The translations under genes were made by a program, and so were the position numbers. This document shows positions 1 to 5,325 of a DNA stretch of 5,630 nucleotides, in pieces (position 1 is the stretch's first letter; every line of letters starts with the position of its first letter). The stretch spans positions 1 through 5,630 of the forward strand of contig SCVT01000599.1 in NCBI GenBank assembly GCA_004296815.1, read 5' to 3'. Below the pieces are notes generated by a model that saw only the letters and a program-made list of their open reading frames with translations, did no database searches and was not told the origin of the DNA. This DNA is from Reyranella sp. (GTDB lineage: Bacteria; Pseudomonadota; Alphaproteobacteria; Reyranellales; Reyranellaceae).

Positions 1-354
1 CACGCGGCCGCCGCGCGCCTGCGGCAAGGCCGCGTGCGCGCGCTCGCCGTCACCAGCGCGGCGCGGTCGCCGGCGGCGCCCGACGTGCCGACGATCGCCG
101 AGGCCGGCGTCAAGGATTGCGAGATCTCGGAGTGGAACGCGCTGATCGCGCCGGCCGGCACGCCGCCGCAGGTGATCGCACGCCTGCATGCCGAGGTCGC
201 GAAGATCATGCGCATGGAGGAGATCAAGGCCAAGTTCGCCGACCTGGGCGCCGACGCCATCGGCTCGACGCCGGACGAGCTGGCGGCCTTCATGCGCGCC
301 GAGATGGTCAAGTGGGCCGAGGTCGTGAAGACGGCCAGCATCAAGGCCGAGTAG
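1..354 (+). CDS. Bug/TctC-family tripartite tricarboxylate transporter substrate-binding protein, C-terminal part (5' truncated)
   Basis: This is the last 117 residues of a periplasmic solute-binding protein of the Bug (TctC) family, which captures small carboxylates or related compounds for a TctA/TctB permease or for sensing. The frame is open from the first base, so the true start lies outside the window; the GTG at position 34 is internal. The family's C-terminal pattern is clear: LAVTSAARSP, then PDVPTIAEAGV, a W and LIAPAGTPPQVIARL segment, a helix resembling AEVAKIM, the LGADAIGSTPDELAAF segment, and the final helix with W-A-E-V-V-K ending in IKAE. About two thirds of a usual 320-330 residue protein, including signal peptide and ligand-binding PGG loop, is missing, so ligand type cannot be judged. 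The stop is followed after only 2 bases by the SDR gene, which implies cotranscription. Family assignment is firm; substrate is unknown. Confidence 0.9.
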   Translation, partial: HAAAARLRQGRVRALAVTSAARSPAAPDVPTIAEAGVKDCEISEWNALIAPAGTPPQVIARLHAEVAKIMRMEEIKAKFADLGADAIGSTPDELAAFMRAEMVKWAEVVKTASIKAE

Positions 355-356
355 GG

Positions 357-1220
357 ATGGCGTCCTACGACTCCGTCTTCCGGCCGGGCCTGTTCGCGGG
401 CAAGACGGTGATCGTCACCGGCGGCGGCTCGGGTCTGGGCCGCTGCACCGCGCACGAGCTCAGGTCGCTCGGCGCGCGACTGGCGCTGGTCGGCCGCACG
501 ATGGAGAAGCTTGAGCGCGTCAGGGAAGAGCTGGGCGATCCCGAGACCTTCGTCTTCGCCGCCGACCTCAGGCGCGAGGAGGAGGTGAAGGCCGCGATCG
601 ACGGCGTGCTCGCCTGGGGCGGCCGCATCGACGGGCTGGTCAACAATGCCGGCGGGCAGTTCCCCGCGCAGCTCAAGGACATCTCGCTGAACGGCTGGAA
701 CGCCGTCGTGAGCAACAACATGACGGCGACCTTCCTGGTCTCCAAGGCGGTCTATCTCGGGTGGATGGAAAAGCACGGCGGCGCCATCGTGAACGTCGGC
801 GCCGACTTCGAGCTCGGCAATCCCGGCATGGCGCACAACGGCGCCGCGCGCGCCGGCCAGACCAACTTCACCTACAGTGCCTCCGTCGAGTGGGCGCATT
901 CCGGTGTGCGGGTGAACTCGGTGCTGCCGGGCTTCATCGCCTCCTCGGGCTTCGACCGCTATCCGGAGCGTGCACACGACGTGCTGCGCGGCGTGAAGAA
1001 GCGCGTGCCGCTGAAGCGCCACGGCACGGAATCGGAGATCGCGGCCGCCATCGTCTATCTCCTGAGCGACGCCGCGTCCTATGTCACCGGCACGTCGCTG
1101 CGGGTCGACGGCGGCCTGCACAATGCAGGCAAATCGAGCTTCTATGAGGTGCCGGATCACGACCGGTCGAAGCCGTACAACGGCTTTCCGCTCTACCAGC
1201 CCCCCAAGATGCTGGAGTAG
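357..1220 (+). CDS. SDR-family oxidoreductase, resembling peroxisomal trans-2-enoyl-CoA reductase (PECR)
   Basis: A 287-residue short-chain dehydrogenase/reductase, probably a cytoplasmic NAD(P)H-dependent reductase. The Rossmann dinucleotide motif TGGGSGLG is at residues 21-28, NNAGG at 96-100, the conserved Asn of the N-x-T-x-T-F stretch at 121, the P191-G192 turn, and the C-terminal TG...RVDGG at 244-253. Whole stretches match my recollection of vertebrate PECR: NNAGGQF, KAVYLGWMEKHGG, the H-x-GAARAG segment at 160-167, VEWAHSGVRVN, and a C-terminal tail with YEVPDHD (263-269). That suggests reduction of a 2-enoyl-CoA, but reductase versus dehydrogenase direction is not proved. The usual YxxxK active site reads N161-x-x-x-R165, as discussed in the findings. 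The ATG at 357 is chosen because it lies 2 bases after the upstream stop and gives a normal SDR N-terminus; AAGG at 343-346 is a possible ribosome-binding site. Translation is probably coupled to the upstream gene. Confidence 0.92.
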   Translation: MASYDSVFRPGLFAGKTVIVTGGGSGLGRCTAHELRSLGARLALVGRTMEKLERVREELGDPETFVFAADLRREEEVKAAIDGVLAWGGRIDGLVNNAGGQFPAQLKDISLNGWNAVVSNNMTATFLVSKAVYLGWMEKHGGAIVNVGADFELGNPGMAHNGAARAGQTNFTYSASVEWAHSGVRVNSVLPGFIASSGFDRYPERAHDVLRGVKKRVPLKRHGTESEIAAAIVYLLSDAASYVTGTSLRVDGGLHNAGKSSFYEVPDHDRSKPYNGFPLYQPPKMLE

Positions 1221-1225
1221 GGTGG

Positions 1226-1244
1226 CATTCCCGAAACGGGAATG
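1226..1244 (+). promoter_or_regulatory. Perfect hairpin abutting the sodC Shine-Dalgarno site
   Basis: CATTCCCG (1226-1233) and CGGGAATG (1237-1244) are exact reverse complements separated by AAA, giving an 8-bp stem with a 3-base loop. It starts 5 bases after the SDR stop codon. The right arm ends on the first G of the GGAGG ribosome-binding site of sodC (1244-1248). No T-run follows, so it is not a standard intrinsic terminator. It could be a weak translational control element, an mRNA end-protecting hairpin, or a dyad bound by a repressor; the sequence does not decide between these. Confidence 0.55.
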
Positions 1245-1253
1245 GAGGAAACG

Positions 1254-1772
1254 ATGCGTTTCGTTCCGGTGATGTGTGGTCTCGTGGCAGCCACGGTCCT
1301 GTCCTTTGCCGCCGGCGCCCACGCCCAGACGGCCAAGGCAGCCCTCAAGGATGCGACCGGCAAGGATGTCGGCACCGTGCAGCTCATCCAGACGCCGCAC
1401 GGCGTGCTTCTGCGGATGTCGCTGAAGGGCGTGCCGGCCGGCGAGCGGGCGTTCCACATCCATGCAGTCGGCAAGTGCGAGCCGCCTTTCACCAGCGCGG
1501 GCGGCCACTTCAATCCCGCCGGCAAGAAGCATGGCGTCGAGGCCAAGGAAGGCTCGCACGCCGGCGATATGCCCAACCTCTTCGTCCCGGCGAACGGCGA
1601 GCTCACGGTCGACGTCGTCAACCACATGATCACGCTGGCCAAGGGCCAGCCCAATTCGGTGTTCGATGCCGACGGCTCGGCCATCGTCATCCACGCCGGA
1701 CCGGACGACTACAAGTCCGACCCGACCGGCAATGCCGGCGACCGCATCGTCTGCGGCGTCATCACGGAGTGA
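1254..1772 (+). CDS. sodC: Periplasmic Cu/Zn superoxide dismutase
   Basis: A 172-residue secreted Cu/Zn superoxide dismutase that converts superoxide to hydrogen peroxide and oxygen in the periplasm. Residues 1-24 form a Sec signal peptide (MRF, hydrophobic core, AHA before Q25). All metal ligands expected from the family are present: copper His68, His70, His85 and His147; zinc His85 (bridging), His93, His102 and Asp105, in the contexts FHIH, GGHFNP, KKHG, SHAGDMPN and VIHAGPDDY. Cys75 and Cys167 can form the conserved disulfide, and Arg164 in GDRIVCGV is the active-site arginine. Length and architecture are normal, so it should be active. The start at 1254 is preferred over an in-frame ATG at 1242 because GGAGG (1244-1248) lies 5 bases upstream of 1254 and the signal peptide then begins properly. 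A hairpin sits just upstream. The next gene starts 8 bases after its stop. Confidence 0.96.
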   Translation: MRFVPVMCGLVAATVLSFAAGAHAQTAKAALKDATGKDVGTVQLIQTPHGVLLRMSLKGVPAGERAFHIHAVGKCEPPFTSAGGHFNPAGKKHGVEAKEGSHAGDMPNLFVPANGELTVDVVNHMITLAKGQPNSVFDADGSAIVIHAGPDDYKSDPTGNAGDRIVCGVITE

Positions 1773-1780
1773 ACTGAACA

Positions 1781-2815
1781 ATGGATCTGGCCCGTTTTCC
1801 GCGTCGTCACTACACCCACGCCCCAACGCCCATCGAGAAGCTGCCGCATTTCACCAAGGCGCTGGCCGCGAGCTGCCCCGGCGGGGTCGGGCCCGAGATC
1901 TGGATCAAGCGCGACGACCTGTTGGGGCTGTTCCCCGGCGGCAACAAGACGCGCAAGCTCGAGTTCCTGGCGGCGGACGCTCTCGCGCAGGGCGCCGATA
2001 CGCTGATCACCTGCGGCGCACCGCAGTCAAATCACTGCCGCATCACGCTGTCGGCGGCGGTGAAGGAGGGGCTGAAGGCCCGCTTCGTGATCGAGGAGCG
2101 CGTGCCCGGCTCCTACAAGAAGGAAGCCGGCGGCAACAACTTCATGTTCGAGCTGATGGGCGTCGAGCAGATCACCGTCGTCCCTGGCGGCTCGGACATG
2201 GGCGCGGCGATGTCGAAGATCGCGCAGGAACTCGCCTCGATGGGCCGCAAGGGCTACATCATCCCGGGTGGCGGCTCGAACGCGATCGGCGGCCTGGGCT
2301 ATGTGGCCTGCGTGCAGGAGATGCAGGTCCAGTGGACCGACATGGGCGTCGCCTTCGACGCGATCGTCGTCGGCTCCGGCAGCTCGGGCACGCACGGCGG
2401 CATGGTCGCGGGCTTCGTCGGCAACAATATCAAGATCCCGCTGATCGGCGTCGGCGTCAGCCGCGATCCCGCCGACCAGGAGCCGCTGGTCTTCAAGGAA
2501 GCGCAGGCGGTCGCCGACCTGCTGGGTATCGGCAAGATCCCGCGCGAGGCGGTGAAGAGCTTCGGCGGCTACTGGCAGCCGAAGTACTCCGTGCCCAACG
2601 CCAAGATGGTCGAGGCCGTGCAGATGCTGGCCCGCACCGAGGGCATCCTTCTCGATCCCGTGTACACCGGCAAGATCATGGCGGGACTCATCGGCCTCGC
2701 GCGCCAGGGCCACTTCAAGCCCAACGCCAAGGTGCTGTTCATGCACACCGGCGGCCTGCCGTCGCTCCATGTCTACGAGGACATCGTGCTCGGCCGAACG
2801 CCGGTCAACGACTGA
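1781..2815 (+). CDS. dcyD: PLP-dependent D-cysteine desulfhydrase (ACC deaminase/D-cysteine desulfhydrase family)
   Basis: A 344-residue cytoplasmic fold-type II PLP enzyme, predicted to break D-cysteine into pyruvate, sulfide and ammonia. The N-terminal pattern LxRFPR...APTPIEKLP is typical. IKRDD (42-46) precedes GGNKTRKLEF (53-62), where Lys56 should bind PLP. The QSNH substrate loop is at 82-85, PGGGSNAIGGLGY at 162-174, and the phosphate-binding loop GSGSSGTHGG at 198-207. The region VSR...ADQ...V resembles Escherichia coli DcyD as I remember it. The ACC deaminase versus desulfhydrase determinants are Thr296 (DPVYTGK) and Thr323 (HTGG), where ACC deaminases carry Glu and Leu, so ACC deaminase activity is unlikely. 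L-cysteate sulfo-lyase (CuyA) is a close relative and cannot be excluded. GGAG at 1766-1769, inside the end of sodC, is the likely ribosome-binding site, suggesting coupled translation. It is the last gene before a strong terminator. Confidence 0.88.
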   Translation: MDLARFPRRHYTHAPTPIEKLPHFTKALAASCPGGVGPEIWIKRDDLLGLFPGGNKTRKLEFLAADALAQGADTLITCGAPQSNHCRITLSAAVKEGLKARFVIEERVPGSYKKEAGGNNFMFELMGVEQITVVPGGSDMGAAMSKIAQELASMGRKGYIIPGGGSNAIGGLGYVACVQEMQVQWTDMGVAFDAIVVGSGSSGTHGGMVAGFVGNNIKIPLIGVGVSRDPADQEPLVFKEAQAVADLLGIGKIPREAVKSFGGYWQPKYSVPNAKMVEAVQMLARTEGILLDPVYTGKIMAGLIGLARQGHFKPNAKVLFMHTGGLPSLHVYEDIVLGRTPVND

Positions 2816-2850
2816 CGAGTACCGAAGCAGCAAGTCTGCGCTCGCAACAT

Positions 2851-2884
2851 CGACGGCGGGAGAAGGTTCCTTCTCCCGCCGTCG
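2851..2884 (+). terminator. Strong intrinsic terminator after the dcyD-type gene
   Basis: CGACGGCGGGAGAAG (2851-2865) and its exact reverse complement (2870-2884) form a 15-bp GC-rich stem with a GTTC loop, 36 bases after the upstream stop codon. It is followed by CATTT, a short and imperfect T-run, so termination is probably efficient because of the stem, although the tail is weak. The other strand has little T-richness after the stem, so it seems directional for + strand transcription. It separates the SDR-sodC-dcyD unit from the second binding-protein unit. Confidence 0.85.
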
Positions 2885-2970
2885 TCATTTCGATGAACCC
2901 GTTTCATTGATCCGCTGCAACGTCACAGCCAGATTGACGGCATGACGATCCGTTTCCTCGCCTGCCTTTC

Positions 2971-2993
2971 GTGTCGACGCTGACGCGCGACAC
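2971..2993 (+). other. Bulged stem-loop in the gap upstream of the second binding protein
   Basis: GTGTCG (2971-2976), a bulged A, and CGC (2978-2980) pair with GCGCGACAC (2985-2993) around a TGAC loop, giving 9 base pairs. It lies 64 bases before the ATG at 3058. No T-run follows, so it is not an obvious terminator. It may be a leader structure, a protein-binding dyad or chance in GC-rich DNA. The rest of the gap 2816-3057 shows no convincing promoter: TTGACG at 2934-2939 resembles a -35 box but has no fitting -10 at 16-18 bases. Confidence 0.35.
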
Positions 2994-3057
2994 ACCCTGA
3001 AACTCCACCCATTCGATAGCCCAACGCCCCGCACGCGCGGCGGCGAAAGGAGAAGTC

Positions 3058-4038
3058 ATGCTCAAGCGACGCAGCCTCGTCGCCGGTCTCGCCGGCGCCA
3101 CCCTCCTCGCCTCGACCGGAAGCCGTGCTCAGGAGCCCTGGCCCACGCGGACCGTGAAGATCGTCGTGCCGTGGCCGCCTGGCGGCGGAGTCGATGCCTT
3201 CGCGCGCGTCATTCAGGCACCGCTGTCGGCCAAGCTCGGCCAGACGGTCGTGATCGAGAATATCGGCGGTGGCGCTGGTCGCGTCGGGACGCAGACGGCC
3301 GCGCGCGCCCCAGCCGACGGCTACAACTTCCTGCTGGTGAACGACACGTTCGCGGCCACGGAAGCGCTGCCGATCCCGGGCGCCATGCCGCTCCTGCCGG
3401 CGCTAGCACCGGTGACCTTCGCGATCTCCGGTCCACAGGGCCTGTTCACGCATCCGCGTTCCGGTCTCGCCACGGCGAAGGACTTCGTGGCGGCGGCCAA
3501 GTCCAAGCCCGGCAAGCTCAACGTCGGGGTGCCGGGCCTCGGCAGCAGCCAGCATCTCACCAGCGAGCTGCTGCTGCGCGCGGCGGGCGACCTCAGCGTC
3601 ACGCATGTGCCCTATCGCGGTGGCGGGCCGCTGCTGCAGGACCTCATCGCGGGCAACATCGATGCCGGCGTCGTCACCTTCGCGGCCGGTGCGCCGCAGG
3701 CGAAGGGCGGCCAGCTCGTGGCGCTGGCGGTGACGTCAGACAAGCGGTCGGCGGCCTACCGCGACGTGCCGACGGCGTCGGAGACGATCGCGCCGGGCTT
3801 CGTGCAGACGACCTGGCAGGGCTTCCTGGCGCCCAAGGCCACGGCGGCCGACGTGCGGGCACGCTTCCATGCCGCGCTGGTCGCCGTCCTGAAGGAGCAG
3901 GCCGTGATCGAGCGGCTGGAGCAGCTCGGCTTCGAGCCGACGGGCCTCGACGGCGCGGAATTCGCCAAGCTGTTCGACCGCACGGTCGACACGTTCGCCG
4001 GCATCGCCAAGGAGCGAAACATCGCGGCCGGCGACTAG
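3058..4038 (+). CDS. Bug/TctC-family tripartite tricarboxylate transporter substrate-binding protein
   Basis: A complete 326-residue periplasmic binding protein of the Bug family, normal length. Residues 1-24 are a signal peptide: KRRSLVAGLAG with a hydrophobic core and SRA before Q25. The Arg4-Arg5 pair followed by S-L-V resembles a twin-arginine export motif, though Sec export is also possible. The two ligand-loop signatures are present: VPWPPGGGVDAFAR (37-50, conserved Asp46) and ENIGGGAGRVGT...APADGYN (67-90), followed by VPYRGGGP (184-191) in the second domain. The C-terminal region LAVTSDKRSAAYRDVPTASE and the W...FLAPK segment match the family but differ clearly from the partial paralogue at the left edge, so the two probably bind different ligands. 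AAAGGAG at 3046-3052 is a strong ribosome-binding site 5 bases before the ATG. It follows a terminator, so it likely has its own promoter. No tctA or tctB is visible; orphan binding proteins are common in this family. Confidence 0.95.
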   Translation: MLKRRSLVAGLAGATLLASTGSRAQEPWPTRTVKIVVPWPPGGGVDAFARVIQAPLSAKLGQTVVIENIGGGAGRVGTQTAARAPADGYNFLLVNDTFAATEALPIPGAMPLLPALAPVTFAISGPQGLFTHPRSGLATAKDFVAAAKSKPGKLNVGVPGLGSSQHLTSELLLRAAGDLSVTHVPYRGGGPLLQDLIAGNIDAGVVTFAAGAPQAKGGQLVALAVTSDKRSAAYRDVPTASETIAPGFVQTTWQGFLAPKATAADVRARFHAALVAVLKEQAVIERLEQLGFEPTGLDGAEFAKLFDRTVDTFAGIAKERNIAAGD

Positions 4039-4067
4039 CTGGCAACAGCGGCCCGAAGCTCTATGCT
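4039..4067 (+). promoter_or_regulatory. Weak sigma-70-like promoter candidate before the CoA-transferase
   Basis: CTGGCA (4039-4044) and TATGCT (4062-4067) match the -35 and -10 consensus at four of six positions each, with a 17-base spacer. The candidate begins directly after the binding-protein stop codon. It could give the CoA-transferase its own transcript. Matches of this quality arise by chance, so this is only a suggestion. Confidence 0.25.
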
Positions 4068-4095
4068 CCCCGGCGTCCATCGACTCCGGGGAGCA
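4064..4095 (+). repeat. Inverted repeat in the leader of the CoA-transferase gene
   Basis: TGCTCCCCGG (4064-4073) and CCGGGGAGCA (4086-4095) are exact reverse complements with a 12-base spacer, giving a 10-bp stem. The right arm covers a GGGGAG Shine-Dalgarno-like stretch (4088-4093) before the ATG at 4105, and the left arm overlaps the -10 promoter candidate. It could be an mRNA hairpin that limits transcription or translation, or an operator. The bases after it (CAGGGTTTC) contain only three T residues, so terminator function would be weak. Confidence 0.6.
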
Positions 4096-4104
4096 CAGGG
4101 TTTC

Positions 4105-5319
4105 ATGTCCAGTTCGTTCGGCCCGCTGCAGGGCGTCAAGGTCGTCTCCTGCTCGACGGCGCAGGCCGGCACCGTGCCGTGGATGCTGATGGCCGATCTC
4201 GGCGCCGACGTGATCAAGATCGAGACGCCCGACGGCGGCGACGGCTCGCGCCGCATGACCGTGCTGCCGGGCAAGGGCAGCACCTTCTTCGAGACCAACA
4301 ATCGCGGCGTGAAGAGCGTCACGCTCAATCTCAAGACCGCCGAGGGCCGCGCGATCCTGCACAAGCTGGTCGCGAAGGCCGACATCTTCGGCCAGAACTT
4401 CCGGCCGGGTGCTGCGGAGAAGAACGGCTTCGGCTGGGAGGAGCTGCGCAAGATCAACCCGAAGCTCGTCTACGTTTCGATCTCGGGCTACGGCACCAAG
4501 GGACCGCACGCCCATCTGCCGGGCACCGACTCGATGGCGCAGGCGCTGGGCGGCATCGCCGAGGCCTATTCGACGCCCGGTGAGCGCATGAAGACCGGCA
4601 TCGCCTCGGTGGCCGACGAATCGACCGCCATGCTGGCGTTCGGCGGCGCGCTCGCGGCTCTCACCCACGCCCGCACGACCGGTGTCGGCCAGAAGATCGA
4701 CCTCTCTTTGCTGGGCTCTCTGGTGCGGCTGATGGGCTGGACTTTCACCACGACCATGTGGCGCGACCAGAACCCGGTGACGGGACAGGCGCGCGTCACC
4801 GGCACGCGAGAGCGGCCGGGCATCAGCGCCTCGTTCAACGACCGCGACGGCAAGCCGCTGGTCTTCCAGCTCACCGGCCCGGACAATTGGAAGGATGCGA
4901 TGACCGCGCTCGGCTTCCACGAGCGTCTCGCGGCGGCCGGCTTCGAGAATCTTGGCGTCATCATCGACAACGACGCCAAGCGCGTGGAACTGCTGGCGCT
5001 GCTCGACACGCTGTTCGCCACCGGCACGCGCGCCGACTGGGTGGCGAAGCTGCGCGGCGCCGACATCGTCTCCGCGCCGATCAACACGCTCCTCGAAGCC
5101 TCGAACGATCCCGACGTGGTGGCGAACGGCTACGTGACCCACGTCGATCATCCGAAGCACGGCAAGCTCAAGGTCCACGGGTCGCCCTGGCAGTTCTCCG
5201 AGACGCCGGCGAAGCCCGGCATCGCGCCGGAACTCGGCGAGCACAACGATTCCGTCCTGGCCGAGCTGGGCTATGGCGCGGCCGAGCTCGCCGACCTGCG
5301 CGCCCGCAAGATCATCTGA
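4105..5319 (+). CDS. Family III CoA-transferase (CaiB/BaiF type)
   Basis: A 404-residue cytoplasmic CoA-transferase of family III, which moves CoA between an acyl-CoA donor and a carboxylic acid acceptor through an aspartyl-CoA intermediate. Features seen in order: GPLQGVKVV start (6-14), ADLGADVIKIE (30-40), NNRGVKSVTLNLKT (65-78), NFRPGAAEKNGFGWEEL (98-114), SGYGTKGP (127-134), PGTDSMAQALGG (139-150), and the predicted catalytic Asp171 in ASVADESTAMLAF. The C-terminal part with P-I-N-T and a GxPW-like GSPWQFSETP completes the fold. Length is typical. The substrate acid cannot be read from sequence; formyl-, carnitine-, succinyl- and mesaconyl-type enzymes all share these motifs. The start at 4105 is preferred to an in-frame ATG at 4063, because 4063 would add 14 residues overlapping the inverted repeat, and AGGG (4097-4100) is near 4105. 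The next gene begins 6 bases after the stop. Confidence 0.93.
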   Translation: MSSSFGPLQGVKVVSCSTAQAGTVPWMLMADLGADVIKIETPDGGDGSRRMTVLPGKGSTFFETNNRGVKSVTLNLKTAEGRAILHKLVAKADIFGQNFRPGAAEKNGFGWEELRKINPKLVYVSISGYGTKGPHAHLPGTDSMAQALGGIAEAYSTPGERMKTGIASVADESTAMLAFGGALAALTHARTTGVGQKIDLSLLGSLVRLMGWTFTTTMWRDQNPVTGQARVTGTRERPGISASFNDRDGKPLVFQLTGPDNWKDAMTALGFHERLAAAGFENLGVIIDNDAKRVELLALLDTLFATGTRADWVAKLRGADIVSAPINTLLEASNDPDVVANGYVTHVDHPKHGKLKVHGSPWQFSETPAKPGIAPELGEHNDSVLAELGYGAAELADLRARKII

Positions 5320-5325
5320 CGGACG

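Noticed and set aside
1781..2815. ACC deaminase annotation for the PLP enzyme
   Set aside because: The two residues that distinguish ACC deaminases (Glu and Leu) are both Thr here.
2027..2833. 268-codon minus-strand frame opposite the PLP enzyme
   Set aside because: His/Ala/Asp-rich antisense shadow without a recognisable domain or ribosome-binding site.
1666..2910. 414-codon + strand frame over sodC and the PLP enzyme
   Set aside because: Arg-rich out-of-frame shadow; the overlapping frame has complete PLP-enzyme motifs.
2934..2962. TTGACG as the -35 box of a promoter for the second Bug gene
   Set aside because: No acceptable -10 hexamer occurs at 16-18 bases downstream; a real promoter may use a different sigma factor but cannot be placed from sequence.
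2904..3101. 65-codon minus-strand frame in the intergenic gap, which could be a small divergent gene
   Set aside because: No family resemblance; it overlaps the start and signal peptide of the second Bug gene, and its translation is Arg/Ser-rich.
3171..4583. 470-codon + strand frame across the second Bug gene and the start of the CoA-transferase
   Set aside because: It is Arg/Gly/Ala-rich low-complexity translation in a different frame from two well-supported genes.
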